A stretch of DNA of 57,394 nt. It comes from CAIZGX01 sp044371535 (lineage in GTDB: Bacteria > Bacteroidota > Bacteroidia > Flavobacteriales_D > Sanyastnellaceae). The position numbers and the translations under genes were made by a program. Below, piece by piece: positions 11,601 to 20,800 of the stretch (positions are counted from its first letter, which is position 1; every line of letters starts with the position of its first letter). The stretch is taken from contig JBILTL010000004.1 in NCBI GenBank assembly GCA_044371535.1, positions 1 to 57,394 on the forward strand. Reading direction: 5' to 3'. The notes under the pieces are model-generated. The model searched no databases. It saw nothing but the letters and a program-made list of their open reading frames with translations, and was not told the DNA's origin.

Positions 11601-14600
11601 CCCGAGGAGTCACCCAAGTAATGAAAATTACCCATGTTCACCACCTCATCCCACGTCCAACTACACGTGTCCTTCGACAACGAAACAAGGCCTGACCAAC
11701 CTCCGCCAACACCTAAACTTGAACGGTACAAACTAGCAGTCAATACACTGCTTGACAAACTACTCAAACTCGTATTCCACATCCAATCGTAATTGCTATA
11801 CGGATCGGAACTACTCACACCGCCCTCATGCAACGAGACATACAGTGCAGGAAAAGATTCCAAATCCTGTAGCGAAACAGAACTGCTCGCATACAACTCA
11901 CCGCTACTGACCAACTCCTGCAACACCTGAGAAAAACGACTGGCCACAGGACACAAACCCGTCTGCTCATACTCGTGATACGACGCCGTGTTGTAATCCG
12001 TGCCCACACCGCTACTGCTTAACAACGATGTCACATCCTCATCGCCTCCAAAACGAATGACCTTCGAGACGTAATAACCGCGATTCAAATTGCTACACGC
12101 CGTAACACCACCGCCATAAAAACCCAAATAACCAACAGGACAAACCCACGCAGAATTACCAATGCAATCGTTCACCCCAGACACCCCCACACTCGAGCTG
12201 GCCTGCGCATCCATGTACTTGGAAACCCAATGCTGCTTGCGCGTCAAATAAAGCGTGCGCAAAAAAGACCACTCATTCTCCAACTGCGTCGTATTACTGC
12301 CACTGCCAAAAGCATACAACGACGCGGGAAGACTCGTTGCTCCCAAATAACCCACCCCACGTACACTCAACGCCGCAAACTCAGGCATACTCAAATCAAT
12401 GCCCAACGTCGTATTCACATAATAATGATCCCACTCGCCTTGCAACGACGTGCCGTATACGCCGTAATTCCCACTACTCACAAAATAATCCTGCAACACA
12501 CCCGTAGAAGAAAACCAATCCGTAGGAACGCCACTGCTACTTAAATAACCCGATGATATCGCCTGAGCTCGCGTCTGCTGATTCGACAAACCTCCATCAA
12601 AAACATACACCCCATCATCGACATTCACGCCGCCATCCATCTCCAAACACGTCGTATAATAAACATACTCCGGGTGATTCAAAACCAAACTCAAACTCCA
12701 ATCACTGGTCCAATAAGAAAGAAAATCTGACAACAACAACAAATCCTCCGGATAGACATAATACACCCCATCCAAACCCAAGAATACAGATCCCGAAGAA
12801 ACAACCTGCGGACTGTACAAACCACCCCCTAGACTCGTCACAGCTATGCGCGAACGCTCCATGACTCCCGACGAACTCGAAAGCGAATAATAACCCGTAA
12901 CAAATCCGCCCACACTCGTATCGTAATAACGCGGTGAACGCCAAGTCCCTTCCAAACCTCCCAAACTCAAATGACGACTTAAGTGATTCGAATCATTGAA
13001 AACAGACAACGCATACGTAGACACATCGCCCTCGTACTGGCCATACTGACCACCCGGAGAAACATCCATGCGTAACATCGCAAACGCATTGGAACAAGGT
13101 GAGACATCGCCACACAACGCGTGACAAAAAGATAGCTCCTGCGCATAATCATCTGCACTTCCTCGACCCGAACTCATATAATCGCCCAACGTTCCCAAAG
13201 AAGACAAACAGGTTTCACACGTCTGCTCAACACATCCACTCGAATCAATCTGACTCACATACTCTGACAAATAATCTTCGTACGTCTGCATGCACGTATT
13301 GTACTGCGGATCGGTATACTGAGAAACATAATGTTCCAACGCAGACTCATTCACACGCAAAACCTTACTCACCTCATAACTGCCCACAGGCAACGACGAC
13401 AACGTCAACTCCCACATCCCGCTCCCATTCATATCATACGAATCGCAATCGCTATAAAAAGACAACGCTCCGCCCTCGCCCTGCCCCACATGACCCACAA
13501 CAGATTCACTCAGCCCCCCCAAATAAGACCCGCAATCATCGCGCACCGAAATACTCAAATCATACACGCAACTCGCACACCATCCCTCGACCATACAACC
13601 ATCACCCAAGGGCAACACCGACAAATCATAATTCAAAACCAAATCACTCGGACTACTTAAAACAACCGTCGTGATATACGAACGCTCCTTACCATCGCCA
13701 CTCAATCCATTGTTTATTCCTCCCAAATGACCATGAGGCAACATACGCTCATACAACTCCTGAGGTTCTGACGACGAGGAATTCAACGGAAGTAAATTCT
13801 CAGGAGAAGAACCCGCTAAGGCCGTGGCAATAACCTTATCCTCCTGGTTCATGTAACTCACGCTCACCTGACCATTGCCGTCCAACACCAACACCTTCCG
13901 GTAGTGCTCACTATAACCCACCTCGCTGCCAAACAAACGGTCCAACTCTACCTGTGAACTACCGCCATAAAAAGAGCGCGTCGTATGTTCTGAACCCAAC
14001 TGAAAAGCCTCACCAACACCGCCCTGCTCCCTCACGCGACCCGTATTATCGGGTGTATAAGACACTCGACTATACGCATACCCCTGAGCGCGAGCCAAAC
14101 CCGAACTGCCGTAACGCACATTATTTGCACTGTAATATTTACCAGCACCACTGGCACTATCTAATTTCAATACCAACGGGCTACAACGCTCCGTCTCACT
14201 CAAATCACGATCAAACAAATAAGGCGTAATAGGCAAACCACCCTCTGCCTTATTAAACGACGGGTAAAAACGCAACCCATCGCGCAAGGCCACAGTAGAA
14301 GAAGATTCACTGCAACTGCCCAACAAATCACTCACAGGAGATGGCAAAATCTGCAACGCTGCTCTACCCTGATAGTCGTAATAGGTTTCGCCTACAACCA
14401 CAGAATTCGTCGTATTAATGCGCGTCACTACCTGACGACTGCGCATACTCCCATCGGCATACGTGACCACCTCTTTCTTCTTCCCTCCTTCAGCATACGT
14501 CTGCGTCGATTGCCAATTCAAACCCTGCTCATGACCCACACTAACCCCATAAACAGCTCCACCCAAACCGGAAACAGATGACACCAAATGGTCTCCATCT

Positions 14601-15469
14601 ACCAAACTCCATGGACCATAAACAACGCCGCCCGTGGATCCATCCACTCCAATACCCCGATAACGAAAACACACATAACCGTGATCAAATAAATTCGAAA
14701 CTCGATAACTCGCATCAACCGTCGTTACACGCGTACTGTTGCGTCGAAAATCGACATGCAAAGAACTCATCGGTAAATAACTGCCCGAACTAACGCCGTA
14801 GTCGTTCACAAAAACATACTCCAACTGATACTCAACAGCTCCCGTAATAGGCGTCCAACTCACCAAAAATTCACTGCTCGAACTACTCCCATTCGTACAA
14901 GACTCAACACCCAACTCACTCACCGTAGGATTACTCGGAACTACACTAGACAAAACGCCCTGAACATTGGGGTACAATTCCAAATCCAAAAACAAACGGT
15001 GATTCAAAACACTTACCGCCACCGTGTTCTCACGCATAGCAAGCACAATCACCTTCGCATCCTTCACATTACCCATCAAAACGGTACGCTTATCTACTCC
15101 CACATTCAACAACGTCGTGCCATTGCCCGAATTCCCATCCAAAATCAAGGTTTCGTATTGGGATTGTAACACGCTGCTGCCGCTTGCGTGGTATTCGATT
15201 TTCACATCTACCTCGTATATTTTATCGCCAACAGGCATCACGTCGCTCGCGTAATCCACTCCGAACGTCAGCGTAAACAAACTTCCTAAATCGCTTTGCG
15301 TAGAAGACAAGCTCGGCAACTGAACCTGTTGGTTGGAGCTAACAACTACATCGCCTAACGACGAAGAATACTGCAACCGTTGTGTAACAGGCGGGTACTG
15401 AGAGAAAATCGAAAAAGATGGGATGAGGAGGGTGATTATAAAAAACCAACGACGTAAAAATGACTTCAT
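2621..15469 (-). CDS. Giant Rhs-repeat secreted protein with inserted beta-propeller and variable C-terminal tip
   Basis: The 4282-aa protein begins with a signal peptide (MKSFLRRWFFIITLLIPSFS, then IFSQ). Residues ~180-280 look like a fibronectin-type sandwich. From ~295 it follows the Bacteroidota Rhs trunk: NWQSTQTYAEGGKKKEVV, then YTPDNTGRVREQGGVGEAF, then LDRLFGSEVGYSEHYRK. Residues ~600-2150 are Ser/Gly/Cys-rich. Rhs/YD repeats start near 2180 (YYYDQAGNLIKTVPPQG). At ~2262-3272 a Ycf48/BNR-like propeller region interrupts them (YRTQDGGLTWEE, YYTNSGGMQWEE, YTLDGGDHWRIL). YD repeats resume at FWYDKLGRIVLSQ. The core follows: SNHLGNVLTT ~3910, DYSPFGVE ~3952, YDYGFRIFNSQIARFLSVDP ~3990. 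Residues ~4020-4282 are the unique tip, with a weak DUF1990-like stretch (FRTLEGHAEVGEISF). No type IX secretion C-terminal domain is visible. The start is one base after the previous stop. Confidence 0.9.
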   Translation of the reverse strand: MKSFLRRWFFIITLLIPSFSIFSQYPPVTQRLQYSSSLGDVVVSSNQQVQLPSLSSTQSDLGSLFTLTFGVDYASDVMPVGDKIYEVDVKIEYHASGSSVLQSQYETLILDGNSGNGTTLLNVGVDKRTVLMGNVKDAKVIVLAMRENTVAVSVLNHRLFLDLELYPNVQGVLSSVVPSNPTVSELGVESCTNGSSSSSEFLVSWTPITGAVEYQLEYVFVNDYGVSSGSYLPMSSLHVDFRRNSTRVTTVDASYRVSNLFDHGYVCFRYRGIGVDGSTGGVVYGPWSLVDGDHLVSSVSGLGGAVYGVSVGHEQGLNWQSTQTYAEGGKKKEVVTYADGSMRSRQVVTRINTTNSVVVGETYYDYQGRAALQILPSPVSDLLGSCSESSSTVALRDGLRFYPSFNKAEGGLPITPYLFDRDLSETERCSPLVLKLDSASGAGKYYSANNVRYGSSGLARAQGYAYSRVSYTPDNTGRVREQGGVGEAFQLGSEHTTRSFYGGSSQVELDRLFGSEVGYSEHYRKVLVLDGNGQVSVSYMNQEDKVIATALAGSSPENLLPLNSSSSEPQELYERMLPHGHLGGINNGLSGDGKERSYITTVVLSSPSDLVLNYDLSVLPLGDGCMVEGWCASCVYDLSISVRDDCGSYLGGLSESVVGHVGQGEGGALSFYSDCDSYDMNGSGMWELTLSSLPVGSYEVSKVLRVNESALEHYVSQYTDPQYNTCMQTYEDYLSEYVSQIDSSGCVEQTCETCLSSLGTLGDYMSSGRGSADDYAQELSFCHALCGDVSPCSNAFAMLRMDVSPGGQYGQYEGDVSTYALSVFNDSNHLSRHLSLGGLEGTWRSPRYYDTSVGGFVTGYYSLSSSSGVMERSRIAVTSLGGGLYSPQVVSSGSVFLGLDGVYYVYPEDLLLLSDFLSYWTSDWSLSLVLNHPEYVYYTTCLEMDGGVNVDDGVYVFDGGLSNQQTRAQAISSGYLSSSGVPTDWFSSTGVLQDYFVSSGNYGVYGTSLQGEWDHYYVNTTLGIDLSMPEFAALSVRGVGYLGATSLPASLYAFGSGSNTTQLENEWSFLRTLYLTRKQHWVSKYMDAQASSSVGVSGVNDCIGNSAWVCPVGYLGFYGGGVTACSNLNRGYYVSKVIRFGGDEDVTSLLSSSGVGTDYNTASYHEYEQTGLCPVASRFSQVLQELVSSGELYASSSVSLQDLESFPALYVSLHEGGVSSSDPYSNYDWMWNTSLSSLSSSVLTASLYRSSLGVGGGWSGLVSLSKDTCSWTWDEVVNMGNFHYLGDSSGYERFSVEVLVLLPSGLTRVDELQGLTDLVSLGGCRFDTQCTLSSYGNHLLEVLNVQQGLLTSSGVGSLGGCTSCSSSHAVPASYLPVGMATWLGAGVVDTSGYYVWYSSSSTPALFIRSVGSAYPRVKLEITGSVSSSGSAGLSFGALPSDAVFKTLACDHEHYFTLEVYSGDTLWNSFTGGSFIELSGTEREASPVCDCGFPVSVGCIGQGYAMERSVGAWMDAVFSADAQGHNYWDRMGQVPTLDATLVSTLFLSPSDYGVVGVEQYDSASGVDSLIYDYSSCRLVLWSDGLDGVTSTWSGLHDVFGFHADTSSALPSTVHSFSFSAVNELGDTLRVGGSSACLSLERCQSCDTTDVARETMALLSSFSISDTAQWSDGGTQEYKQYLEALDQYNLNYGYAQGDEGFIAAIDYKTFYEQGSKYTLSMYLDKLLFYMGVDTTYDRGVLSDLATFSKEYGNYVDGMKEYALYSELMLEYNGQRLSQDLSLLAPEGEMNFLKSSYGVYVKDYSNYLGAVVSTTSGAQPLSSWVLGLDSVVSLSESFGVLYGSYVEAYQQWDSVQVYRMALGDDQVCTDYKSRTLYLQEDFEKLGYGGSVEGQQALQAYIAEIALATQTGDCIGLLKELSSLQGVSSYALLRSTSSSCQTLYLNYLSAVSRYNSSSYASLNISRQLLDPVLSYSDFMTYDLCGCVESYMAYLESYSGYSSSTTGVTPAVGILYFEGCGLTLPEGYADKRDCYSVYEEAYYAYNDWAVRNEGSAIVGDMVDSKVFVNEDLCSCVDDYAAYLQSIADGVRNLEEGEKGPRSLLDFCGSGLPGCVLGSDIVLSLPVLDSLPYEDPCLAALLSQAQANAQWSYAHQVDSLASAFTAAYIAHCMNSLQESFSRTWEDQEYHYTLYYYDQAGNLIKTVPPQGVVRLPLTSSEDALSEAIAADRASGERSVYTQHGMATHYYYNSLNQLVGQRLPDHEAMDLSSVEDVLGVGYTSSSSSGGSSVQLVDEHVGYGVMDGGKRLYRTQDGGLTWEEDMGVSGADVWDICLESSGVKGYMVGDGGQVYYTNSGGMQWEEVALPELAEYTQWRGVGSTVSFTSGTPPLSVGGSTTTVETVVVGEHRVASLTATGVWHVDSPSVFSDVDLEKVVSDGNNHFYAVGNRTQVLGGESYRTGVIYVSDAVYPLSWQAVSVLPTSSSLGSHYAGVLSSGVQGSLRVGSADGSIRRLVETSAVSEYSGLSNVEVLEAITLNASGAQVALLRSAMGIVSLQYRSSGVDSVWQVVPGAPQGLTQLTSLRMQENGVSQFLGLCGGTFNNGKVYLFSYGSQWSVYALGVSNAEQVAVVRKDVSGAVAQAMAYVTSTKNIYLTQNVQAPVNAMLFPKSWTGGIYAGVGLCDLGSGGVLVARLSTTGTLSAVRVNPNNTETTISIPSSLSAAGMSWKKVLFGKVGSQNYLYVYGQDGSGNWRVRRANVSSTTGVLSSVSSALSVVAHARIGFGEDKLWMSNDQGVTLYANFSTGNMDYVSYSPQALRAADGYVTGGVLVGGSDGDVYDVFSSSTVTASARQLKTQTRHDIMGLSVVDGANYFYSSGRNGKLSGSKYQLTSGSSGPVQSVVSSSITLPNVGHTCLWDVDGSYSPTSGYSYYVVGSGGKGWYKSYGSDALGMPQQMSNAGGERLRSIVRKGSSDVYFAAGSNASMRTYSGGSSLSGSRIVPFTLNKVYFSSPSVGMVVGDRSVIRYTLDGGDHWRILKLASGQTRTHKNLLAAWCNEAGVGLLGGEVDRLWSVNLSLGTYANTGVSGTSGAGIVSIQDIYVDAASGKGYAVGKAATTGVALHTTNAGVSFSALSGASSHPGYSSVAPLWASEGSTVMLGCEDGKMYLASGSGVSGTGVNITGSTGVGIADLVFTDAFTCYAVGVSGVLKKGVYVGAASATLPLTYSLTSTDWQWSNAVSSGSGTTAKINSIAMRNNHEGVVVGAGAHYVRFLTNYAGVYSQRFWYDKLGRIVLSQNTKQHDNGTYSYSLYDAQGRVQEAGVKEENTSTTGLHMHDVQGADVGGAFNPLAIEVSSTTGSSSGTAFMQWLAQGLNTSTGVNATRTEVTRTTYDEPMVSGIGSFTQNNLRKRVSSVVYQKVYHSDASDGYTHATHYSYDIHGNVNELVQDNPEMAVTSSLSDQRYKRLEYDYDLISGKVNRVSYQRGARDAWHHWYEYDADNRITQVYTSTHPDPEAMAGTTITDPTVVGALWEQDSKYFYYAHGPLMRQELGSNQVQGVDYAYTLQGWIKGINSNALDATRDMGHDGFGAGLNGRFARDVASFSLSYYEGDFSSVASTGAFSSVVGSDLEAESHDLYNGNIRIMQTTLMENNGAGGLAPSNQGMAYKYDQLNRLKQAKGFTQYAPSTNVWAASSGASGEHNNFFTFDANGNILTQQRYEGSTLVDNLSYQYATNSAGDLLSNRLYSVDDAVTIASLSATDMEDMPAYINGTPNTSNNYKYTQIGELKSDNQEEIQEIHWRVDSKISEITRTSGSAKKNLKFEYDAMGNRVAKHVYAGSVLESSTYYVRDAQGNVMGVYEHKMDAENAVLEYRLIERNIYGSAQVGICKDTVDLNITNAAGALTQATYYHARQLNHRQYSLSNHLGNVLTTIGDGKAAMDSNSDGVIDYFAAYIISVSDYSPFGVELANRSWSIEEYRKGFNGKELDKEVMGGGSSTYDYGFRIFNSQIARFLSVDPLFKEFPELTPYQFASNTPIIAIDIDGLEGENYLIPTKVAIYGVEGLAFNNANDLVDVQYQQYRLLIKNPSNGVNYLYNKIQSDIGAIFNTDYGKFRYEKQAKPEKLSENDFIRIDPSQFGLMDMFVKVVGVQTKLGRNNNIESFSLQFRTLEGHAEVGEISFSASVKKDNYGNSFLHFMIESNSQIAPTLAIVISGFSESLRDQQMDNWSQTMGNVIQQLGGVKMESGVYYEHYNNTPFWTEFEPIENNPKSIGTPVVKNLCGNWKELPAMTGSK
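15334..15432. repeat. 99-bp exact direct repeat, copy 2
   Basis: Identical to bases 1-99. Here it lies in the signal peptide and first mature residues of the 4282-aa Rhs gene (about residues 13-46). Confidence 0.95.
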
Positions 15470-15470
15470 A

Positions 15471-16187
15471 TTAAAAATTTGCTAATTCAGTAATTTCAAA
15501 ATTTTTATAAACTCCATTTCCAATCCAACGATCGTTAATTCTCGTGACAACATCAGAAACTTGATGTGTTAAAACATCTACTTTTTTGTAATTGAAATAA
15601 TCAATCGTCATCTTCGACTTTTGAAAATTCTCCTCTGAAAAATCACCATCTATTAATGGACTTGAATACCTTGAAACCATGGTGAAACTTGATATTCTCC
15701 CGTAGGTATCAACGCCGTATTCCGCTCTTTCTAACTTAAAAGGCTCGTTAAAAAAAAGTACAATTTGTTTGAACCCGTTGCTTTTCGATTTTTGAATAAT
15801 CTTGGAGGTGTAGTTTAAGTACTCATCAAATTGCTTTTCCAACCAATTCGATTGTTGCGATTTATTTTTCAAAATATAAATCTTATTTTCTTCCTCAATA
15901 ATCTGAATGACCCAAGATTCATTCGAATAAACTTTGGTTCCAGGAAATTCGTAATAACTGGCTGTTGGACTCATTTCTCCAATGCCTTTAAATTCTTCCA
16001 AAGCGGAATTCGACGACTCTCCTGCAAAAGATTTGTAATTTGTTTGAAACGACCAAGCAGATTGATATTGCTCTGCCATTTCTTTAAAAAAAACTCTTGC
16101 TTCTGACGGCGTTATTTCTCGCTCGGTTTGAGCATAAACCAATACGCAGAAAAAAAACAACAATGCAAAAAAGAAAGACCGTATCAT
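15471..16187 (-). CDS. Secreted 238-aa protein of the Rhs operon, unknown function
   Basis: A clear signal peptide (SFFFALLFFFCVLVYAQ) precedes a soluble domain of about 215 residues. The pattern of amphipathic beta-strands after an N-terminal helix (SEARVFFKEMAEQYQ) recalls small periplasmic or surface lipid-carrier folds such as LolA, but I see no motif strong enough to assign it. One base separates it from the upstream 541-aa gene and one base from the giant Rhs gene downstream, so all three are surely co-transcribed. Being encoded directly before the giant protein, it may be a dedicated chaperone or adaptor for it. That role is inferred from position. Confidence 0.75.
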   Translation of the reverse strand: MIRSFFFALLFFFCVLVYAQTEREITPSEARVFFKEMAEQYQSAWSFQTNYKSFAGESSNSALEEFKGIGEMSPTASYYEFPGTKVYSNESWVIQIIEEENKIYILKNKSQQSNWLEKQFDEYLNYTSKIIQKSKSNGFKQIVLFFNEPFKLERAEYGVDTYGRISSFTMVSRYSSPLIDGDFSEENFQKSKMTIDYFNYKKVDVLTHQVSDVVTRINDRWIGNGVYKNFEITELANF

Positions 16188-16188
16188 T

Positions 16189-17814
16189 TTATGGCTGTTT
16201 AATTGTACTGTTGTGAGTTTCTTGAATAGTCATAACACCACGTTCCGTTTCTTTCTTTACTCGCATTAACTTCCCTTCTTCGTCATATTCATAAAACGTC
16301 GCAAAATGTCTTTCATCTAATTCCGCAACAAAACGGAGATTAACGGGATCATAGACATAAGTTTTCATACTTCCATCGAACGGAAAAAAACGAATATCAT
16401 CGAAGTAAACAATTGAACCATCGTCAGAAGAAAGGGCAACGTCGACGTAATCAATATCGATAGGCGTAGTGAATTCCAACGTAACCAATTGCCAATCGTC
16501 TACAATCGGATGAACCGTACTCGGAGTTACCGAATACGAATCAACCGTTGAAGACCCCGAATGATGCACATAAACATGCATTCGTGGATGAGTTAAAGTT
16601 TGACTACCGAAAGGAATGTTTCCTTGTGATACCCATGCTTCCATGACATATTTCTTAGATGGCTCAGGCATTAAACGGGGCAAGCAATTTTCACAATAGC
16701 TATTTTCACCAATGGATACATTTCCATCTTCATTCAATGAAAATCCCCAATCGCTTAAAAATATTTGCTCTGGGCAACTCACTCCTGAAAATTTCACAAC
16801 ACTTGCAATGTTGCATTGATTCTTCGGATGTCCTGATGTAGACCAAACAATTTCAACCAAATAATCGCCAGCGGATAATGCGCCGTAGGAAGAGCTGTAA
16901 TCCCAGGATTCACTTCCTACTGAACAATGAATTCCTGAACCGTTGCAATCGATTCCGCTACAATTTCCTAAAAACGAATTAGTCGGATAAAAATTCACTT
17001 CAATTATTGGAGCTTTCCAGTCGATTGGAAAATTATTTACGAAGTCAATGGACAAACCAAAACTCGATGGATTGGAAATTTGTGTAGATAACCACAAACG
17101 ATGAACTTCATTTGTGTGACTACACGAAGGATCATAAAACCAAAACAATCTTTGATTGTCGTCACAGATGGTTAAGTTCTCATCACACGACATGGAATTA
17201 CACAAACGGTATTCATCGGAAGAAATGGCGGTCAGATTTGATTCACATTGTATGATAGGGAGACAACTTCCTCCTGTCATTGTTGCGCTTGTGCACAAAT
17301 TAACCGTTCCTCCAAATTTGGAATCAAGAACATATTTTACGAAATAATAACCGTTTGAAAGCGTGGATAAGAAAGCGCCCCCAAAAGAATTAATACTCAA
17401 AGCATTCTGCTGAGTAGCAAGTGGGAGATTCTCGCTAATTGAAGCTTCTTCAATTGATTCAAAAGGTCCGTATAAATACAGAGAGTCTGAGTTTACGAAT
17501 AAGGACGAAGTTCCGCAAAGATTCGCAGAGAAGGACAGATTCAAATCTGGCTCACCTTGGTATTTAAAACTGTACCATTGAACCGTGCGGTGAAAATCAT
17601 TGGTATCGTTTATTGTTTGAACATTTACGGTGTTGTTACAAAGTTGATATCCTTCGACGTATTGCATATCGGAGAACAAAGTATCAATAACATTCGGAGT
17701 GTTTAAACCATCGTAAAGTGTACCATGTGTCCATGGAATTTGTGCTTGCAAAACATTCGAGAACAATAACAGGCAAATCGAATAAATTACTTTTTTGGAG
17801 AATTGCATATTCAA
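16189..17814 (-). CDS. Secreted protein ending in the Rhs-shell C-terminal module
   Basis: This 541-aa protein has its own signal peptide (SICLLLFSNVLQAQ). The middle is Cys-rich and Ser-rich. Residues ~370-480 look like a carbohydrate-binding-like jelly roll (VMEAWVSQGN, WQLVTLEF, IVYFDDIRFFP). The end (MKTYVYDPVNLRFVAELDE, then FATFYEYDEEGKLMRVKKE) is, from memory of the family, the conserved C-terminal end of long Bacteroidota proteins that start like the upstream 1898-aa protein. Here that end is carried by a separate gene, three bases after the 1898-aa gene. I infer that the two chains pair to rebuild one Rhs shell. An ancestral split or an insertion of a new middle segment could explain this. 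Confidence 0.75.
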   Translation of the reverse strand: MNMQFSKKVIYSICLLLFSNVLQAQIPWTHGTLYDGLNTPNVIDTLFSDMQYVEGYQLCNNTVNVQTINDTNDFHRTVQWYSFKYQGEPDLNLSFSANLCGTSSLFVNSDSLYLYGPFESIEEASISENLPLATQQNALSINSFGGAFLSTLSNGYYFVKYVLDSKFGGTVNLCTSATMTGGSCLPIIQCESNLTAISSDEYRLCNSMSCDENLTICDDNQRLFWFYDPSCSHTNEVHRLWLSTQISNPSSFGLSIDFVNNFPIDWKAPIIEVNFYPTNSFLGNCSGIDCNGSGIHCSVGSESWDYSSSYGALSAGDYLVEIVWSTSGHPKNQCNIASVVKFSGVSCPEQIFLSDWGFSLNEDGNVSIGENSYCENCLPRLMPEPSKKYVMEAWVSQGNIPFGSQTLTHPRMHVYVHHSGSSTVDSYSVTPSTVHPIVDDWQLVTLEFTTPIDIDYVDVALSSDDGSIVYFDDIRFFPFDGSMKTYVYDPVNLRFVAELDERHFATFYEYDEEGKLMRVKKETERGVMTIQETHNSTIKQP

Positions 17815-17817
17815 TAA

Positions 17818-20800
17818 TTAATTTGAAACATATGTTGCGGTAACTGCACAACCAGTTGCATCGGTCACTGTAATTGTTGCGCTTTGAACAGCTGAAGGAA
17901 TAACAAGCTGTCCACAATTTGAATACGTCGGAGAATTACCTGTTGTATTCACACTTCCAATATTGTAAGTATAAATAGGAGTTCCACCGGTAACAACAAC
18001 GTTGTGACCACCCGCACTCGAAACAAAATTCACATTTAAGTTACATTCGTTTACGTCGCAAATTGTTTGATGACTTCCCTGCATTATCATACCTGTGGTA
18101 TTTTGTACTTTCAAAGCATATATACCCGTGTGTGATTTTTCCGAAGATCGAGAAAAACCTGAACCAGACGCCGTGTATTGCTGATCGTCACAGTTTGTTC
18201 CGTTAAATTCAAAATTGTCGTACATGAATTCATTGTACGCCGTATTTGCCGCGACTGCTGATGGAAGAGACTGATGATTAACAAATCTTGCGCTACTATA
18301 TCTATTCAGCGCATCTTTGTTTTCCAACTCTTGCCCTTGTGGTCCGAATCGGCTAATAGCAGATGAGAACGTCCAATTTCGCGTATCAATTTCCCAAATT
18401 CCATTTGAAGAAATCTTATAGAACGGCGTAAAGGATTTGAAGTAGCCATCTTCACGGACATTCGTGCTGTTGTTAAAATCACTCTGGGTGCGCTCTGTCA
18501 AATAGCTATAAGATTTAGACGGTTTCCAAGAACCTCTTATTCCAAGAATGAATGGATTCGTTGTCGTTAAGTTTCCATTCTCATCGTTGAAGCAATTGCA
18601 TTGCGTTTGCCAATCGTTGCTGTATTCAATTGCCGATGCTTGAATAACTTTCGAATAAATATTTGTTGCTAACAAATTAATTGGGTTGACTCGAGTTGTT
18701 ATGGATTGCATGGCTGCCCCTTGCATATTTCTGTAGCCACTTCGAACAACCTTCGCTTTTACATTTTGACAAAGCACGGCGTGACCAAACTTGTCTACTG
18801 CCTGCACAAAATTATCGGCAACTTGAATTATCCAAACACGCACTGGGTTGCTCAAAGAACCGCCAGTTAATGCAAGCTCATCTCCTTCGGTGTAATAATT
18901 CTTCGCACTGTAGGTTACAGCCTTTCCTACTCCATCGAAACTCAAATTTTCTTGCATGCCAATATTCTTCGCAGCAGAATTCATTTGATCGTATTTCCAA
19001 TAAGCAGGAATGGTTAAGTTGTAAACCTCATCTTTGAAATTTGTGGTAACACGGGTAAGTATGGGTTGTCCAGATTCAGCATCATAGGCTAAATTCTCGG
19101 TTTCAACATAACTTCCAACATCCGATGCAATCGTCCTCTCCAACAAACCAAATCGTTGAACAACCTTCGTTAATGTCATGGATCGGAATTGTTTCTTCTC
19201 AAATGAACCCGAGAACCACAAAGACGGAATAAGAAACGGACCAAAAGGCAAGGCAATCACATCGACATTCGGCGAAACACTGCAAACATTCGAAACGGAG
19301 TTTTGCTCTGATTCATAGCCATAAGCGTCGAATACAACTCCTAATTCGCGATTGTTTTGAATGGATCCATTTCCATTCACAACGGTCACTAGATTATCTA
19401 ATTTACTTCTATTGCTTGCACTTGGCAACTCGTTTAATTTGTATTCATACTTTACAAAAGACTTTGGTGTCGTTGCTCCTTCAGCATAAACTTCCTGGGA
19501 CATTGGCTTACCATGCATGTCGTTCATTTCAACATAAAACCCTTGAGAACCTGTATAATAATCTTTGTGTGATTTAAAATTGGATAAAAGTTGAAGACTA
19601 AAATTCGGCGTACGGTCGCGATAAGAATTTAAAATCGTTCTGTCGGCAATTATTGGAAAATCCTTTGCTGTATAGAATTTTTGAACAACAAACCCCGTGG
19701 CATTGTGAGACACATTTTCACGACTCAGGTTATTCACTCTAACTTCCGAATAACCTACTGAAGCCATTGGGTAAAGCATTTCACCAATTGGATCATCATG
19801 AAAAAACTGTTCGTCAGGCACACCTTTGAATTTTACATCATAAAAAACAGGTTGATGAAATGGGTTCTCCTCTGCGCCAACTTGAGGTTCGTATTGAGCT
19901 ACACCTGAACTTATTCTTGTCGAATTGGTTTTGCTAAGCGACGTTGTATAATTATATTCCTGACCATAGGTCATACTACTTCCTGAAATGTCGCTAAGCT
20001 CTTCCCAATTATCGTTGATTAGAATTCTTTTCACGCGGTGTCCACCCCCCAACTTACATGAATTTACTTCTCTCACCCGAATTTGAGATCGAATGGTTAC
20101 AAGTTTCTGAGCCTGGTGATCGTTGTATAAGTGGGTATTTGGATTTTTAAAAAATTCCAACAAACTTCCGGCTGCATCTTTCATCGCTAACAATATCTGA
20201 GAAGCGTTTCCACCTTCAGTTGTTGACTGCATAACCTGCTTTGTTAAGTTCATTCTTGCGAATTGTAAACCAGCCTTTGTGATGGGTGAGTACTTATCTT
20301 CGCCTCCGTTGTCTTTGAACTTTACTGATTGAAATCTAACATAGCCATAGGGTACTCCATTGTGCTCAACTACACCTATATCTCTTTGACCATTTACCTC
20401 GGCTATTTCGTAATAACCCGGCACATACTCATAAAACTCTTCATTTGTATTTTTCAGCCTGAATTGAATTAAGGCCTTTACAAATACAAACTTATCATCG
20501 GTGAAATAATGCTGTATGTCTTCGTCATATTCGGATGTTTCTTGTCCATTAACCTTCTTCTTTTGAAGATTAAAAATGATGTATCTATTGAATTTATATT
20601 CGGCACTCGCTGAAGACTCATCTGAAATTATAATAGCGCCAGGTGACGTATTTTGAATGTCAATATCAATATTGGGAGACCCAATTGTAGAGGAAGTCCC
20701 TACAATTTCCATCATTCGCATGGCATCTTTATCTTGAACATATGCGTAATCATCGGCTTCATATTCAATTTGAATAAAACCACCAGAGGGCAAGCGAATT

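Noticed and set aside
13099..13674. Long plus-strand open frame (191 codons) rich in His, Thr, Asn and Pro
   Set aside because: It lies fully inside the 4282-aa Rhs gene on the other strand. Its composition is the complement of Ser/Gly/Val codons; it is a shadow frame.
2621..15469. Possible artificial fusion of several genes in the 4282-aa frame
   Set aside because: The frame is continuous with consistent family motifs from N-terminus to core in the expected order. Only the propeller looks inserted, and it is in frame.
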